Origin: Eubacteriales Family XIII. Incertae Sedis bacterium
GTDB taxonomy: Bacteria; Bacillota; Clostridia; Peptostreptococcales; Anaerovoracaceae
Reading direction: 5' to 3'
DNA length: 7,323 nucleotides
Assembly (NCBI GenBank): GCA_031281765.1
Contig: JAITEX010000179.1
Span: 1 to 7,323, forward strand
Position numbers and translations under genes: made by a program. The notes under the pieces are model-generated. The model searched no databases, was not told the DNA's origin, and saw nothing but the letters and a program-made list of their open reading frames with translations. Numbering within the stretch: the stretch's first letter is position 1; every line of letters begins with the position of its first letter. Below are positions 6,902-7,323 of this stretch, in pieces.

Positions 6902-6931
6902 ATTATATCATTCTCCATCAGGCTCTGTCAA
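6902..6931 (-). promoter_or_regulatory. Consensus sigma70/sigmaA promoter for the peptide-importer operon
   Basis: A perfect -35 TTGACA (6931-6926) and a perfect -10 TATAAT (6907-6902) are separated by 18 bp. The predicted transcription start is near 6895, giving a leader of about 200 nt before dppD. A full consensus usually means a strong promoter that needs repression, which fits the palindrome just downstream. Confidence 0.85.
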
Positions 6932-6957
6932 TACGCAAATTTATAAAAATCGGAATT

Positions 6958-6976
6958 GAACCGTCCCCTACTTGTG
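6958..6976 (-). repeat. REP-like motif CACAAGTAGGGGACGGTTC
   Basis: This segment between the two candidate promoters resembles, from memory, the GGGGACGGTTC dispersed repeats associated with IS200/Y1-type transposases in many Bacillota. Only one arm is present and no transposase is nearby, so it would be a solo remnant. The match rests on recall and not on a search. Confidence 0.3.
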
Positions 6977-6979
6977 CGC

Positions 6980-7008
6980 ATTATACCATATATTTTTTGA
7001 TTTATGTA
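6980..7008 (-). promoter_or_regulatory. Possible second, extended -10 promoter
   Basis: TATAAT (6985-6980) is preceded by TATGG, matching the TRTGn extended -10 motif. At 17 bp upstream the -35 is only TACATA (3 of 6 matches). Transcription would start near 6973 and run through the consensus promoter into dppD. AT-rich sequence makes a chance match plausible. Confidence 0.4.
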
Positions 7009-7056
7009 CAAAAAACAAATAATTATTCGATTCGCACTGCTCGCTTGTCGCGGCGC

Positions 7057-7323
7057 CTATTTTACGTAGTTTTCCGCTTGCTTGGTGAACATCTCGCAGT
7101 ATGTGCCGTTCAGGGCCATAAGCTCGTCATGCGTCCCTATTTCCTTGATTGCCCCGTCGTCGACTAAGACGATCCTGTCCGCGTCGCGTATTGTTGAGAG
7201 CCTATGGGCGACGATGATCGTCGTGGATGCGTTGCTCCTGCCCAATATCATCTTGTTCATCTCATATTCCGCAAGCGGGTCCAATGCGGACGACGGCTCG
7301 TCGAGCAGAAGCAGCCCGAAATC
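7057..7323 (-). CDS. ABC exporter ATP-binding domain, C-terminal fragment (5' end outside window)
   Basis: The last 88 codons of an ABC protein, open to the right edge. Walker B LLLLDE with the adjoining D-loop PSSALDP opens the fragment, followed by the H-loop block VAHRLSTIRDADRI and the tail IVLVDDGAIKEIGTHDELMA. The wording HRLSTIRDADRI and GTHDEL is characteristic of exporter (MsbA/LmrA/MdlB-type) nucleotide-binding domains fused to membrane helices, not of importer ATPases like DppD. The membrane part, Walker A and the LSGGQ signature would lie beyond the window. It ends in TAG at 7059-7057. It is separated from the dpp operon by a promoter region, so it is probably an independent unit with unknown substrate. 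Confidence 0.9.
   Translation of the reverse strand, partial: DFGLLLLDEPSSALDPLAEYEMNKMILGRSNASTTIIVAHRLSTIRDADRIVLVDDGAIKEIGTHDELMALNGTYCEMFTKQAENYVK

Larger units (their letters stand above)
6693..7056 (-). other. Regulatory intergenic region between the exporter gene and dppD
   Basis: This 364-bp stretch is much richer in A and T than the flanking genes and contains no convincing protein gene. From upstream to downstream it holds a possible weak terminator area for the exporter (AT palindrome near 7016-7029, then T6 at 7015-7010), an extended -10 promoter candidate, a REP-like motif, a consensus promoter, a 25-bp palindrome, a leader without a riboswitch or T-box I can recognise, a small ORF and a G11 tract. 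Confidence 0.7.

Noticed and set aside
6942..6966. GGTTCAATTCC resembling a tRNA T-arm
   Set aside because: The five-base stem does not pair, and no acceptor stem, anticodon arm or D-arm is found around it.
7010..7035. Possible intrinsic terminator after the exporter gene (AT palindrome plus T6)
   Set aside because: The stem would be almost all A-T without a proper loop, too weak to call a terminator with confidence.
6814..7167. Plus-strand open frame of 117 codons across the regulatory region
   Set aside because: It crosses the promoter region and the exporter gene in antisense. Its Tyr/Ile-rich part merely reflects AT-rich intergenic DNA.

Overview
The window is bacterial, moderately GC-rich in the genes and distinctly AT-rich in the one long intergenic stretch (6693-7056). 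Every convincing gene lies on the minus strand. Purine-rich Shine-Dalgarno sites, a consensus sigma70/sigmaA-type promoter and a lipoprotein-type solute-binding protein fit Bacillota (Clostridia or a relative). This placement is an inference of low confidence, since no rRNA or marker gene is present.

Layout in the direction of transcription (high to low coordinates). At the right edge lies the 3' end of an ABC exporter ATPase (7057-7323, cut by the window). A 364-bp regulatory region follows. It carries a possible extended -10 promoter, a REP-like GGGGACGGTTC motif, a perfect TTGACA-18-TATAAT promoter, a near-perfect 25-bp palindrome just after the predicted transcription start, and a leader holding a small ORF interrupted by a run of 11 G. 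Then comes a complete peptide-importer operon: ATPase dppD (5715-6692), ATPase dppF (4750-5718, ATGA overlap), an intercistronic segment with a 63-bp-period repeat and a possible 46-codon ORF, lipoprotein binding protein dppA (2950-4575), a strong intercistronic hairpin, permeases dppB (1882-2868) and dppC (897-1889, 8-nt overlap), and an M24-family (Xaa-Pro aminopeptidase/prolidase-like) peptidase that runs off the left edge (1-853).

Together the genes describe uptake and use of peptides. The lipoprotein captures a peptide outside the membrane, DppB and DppC form the channel, DppD and DppF hydrolyse ATP, and the M24 peptidase plausibly trims X-Pro peptides in the cytoplasm. The gene content is ordinary. 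The unusual parts are non-coding: the G11 tract, which at G10 would fuse the leader ORF in frame to dppD and so could make the operon phase-variable; the palindrome placed like a repressor operator; the repeated small-ORF segment before dppA; and the hairpin after dppA, which could hold binding-protein mRNA levels above those of the permeases.
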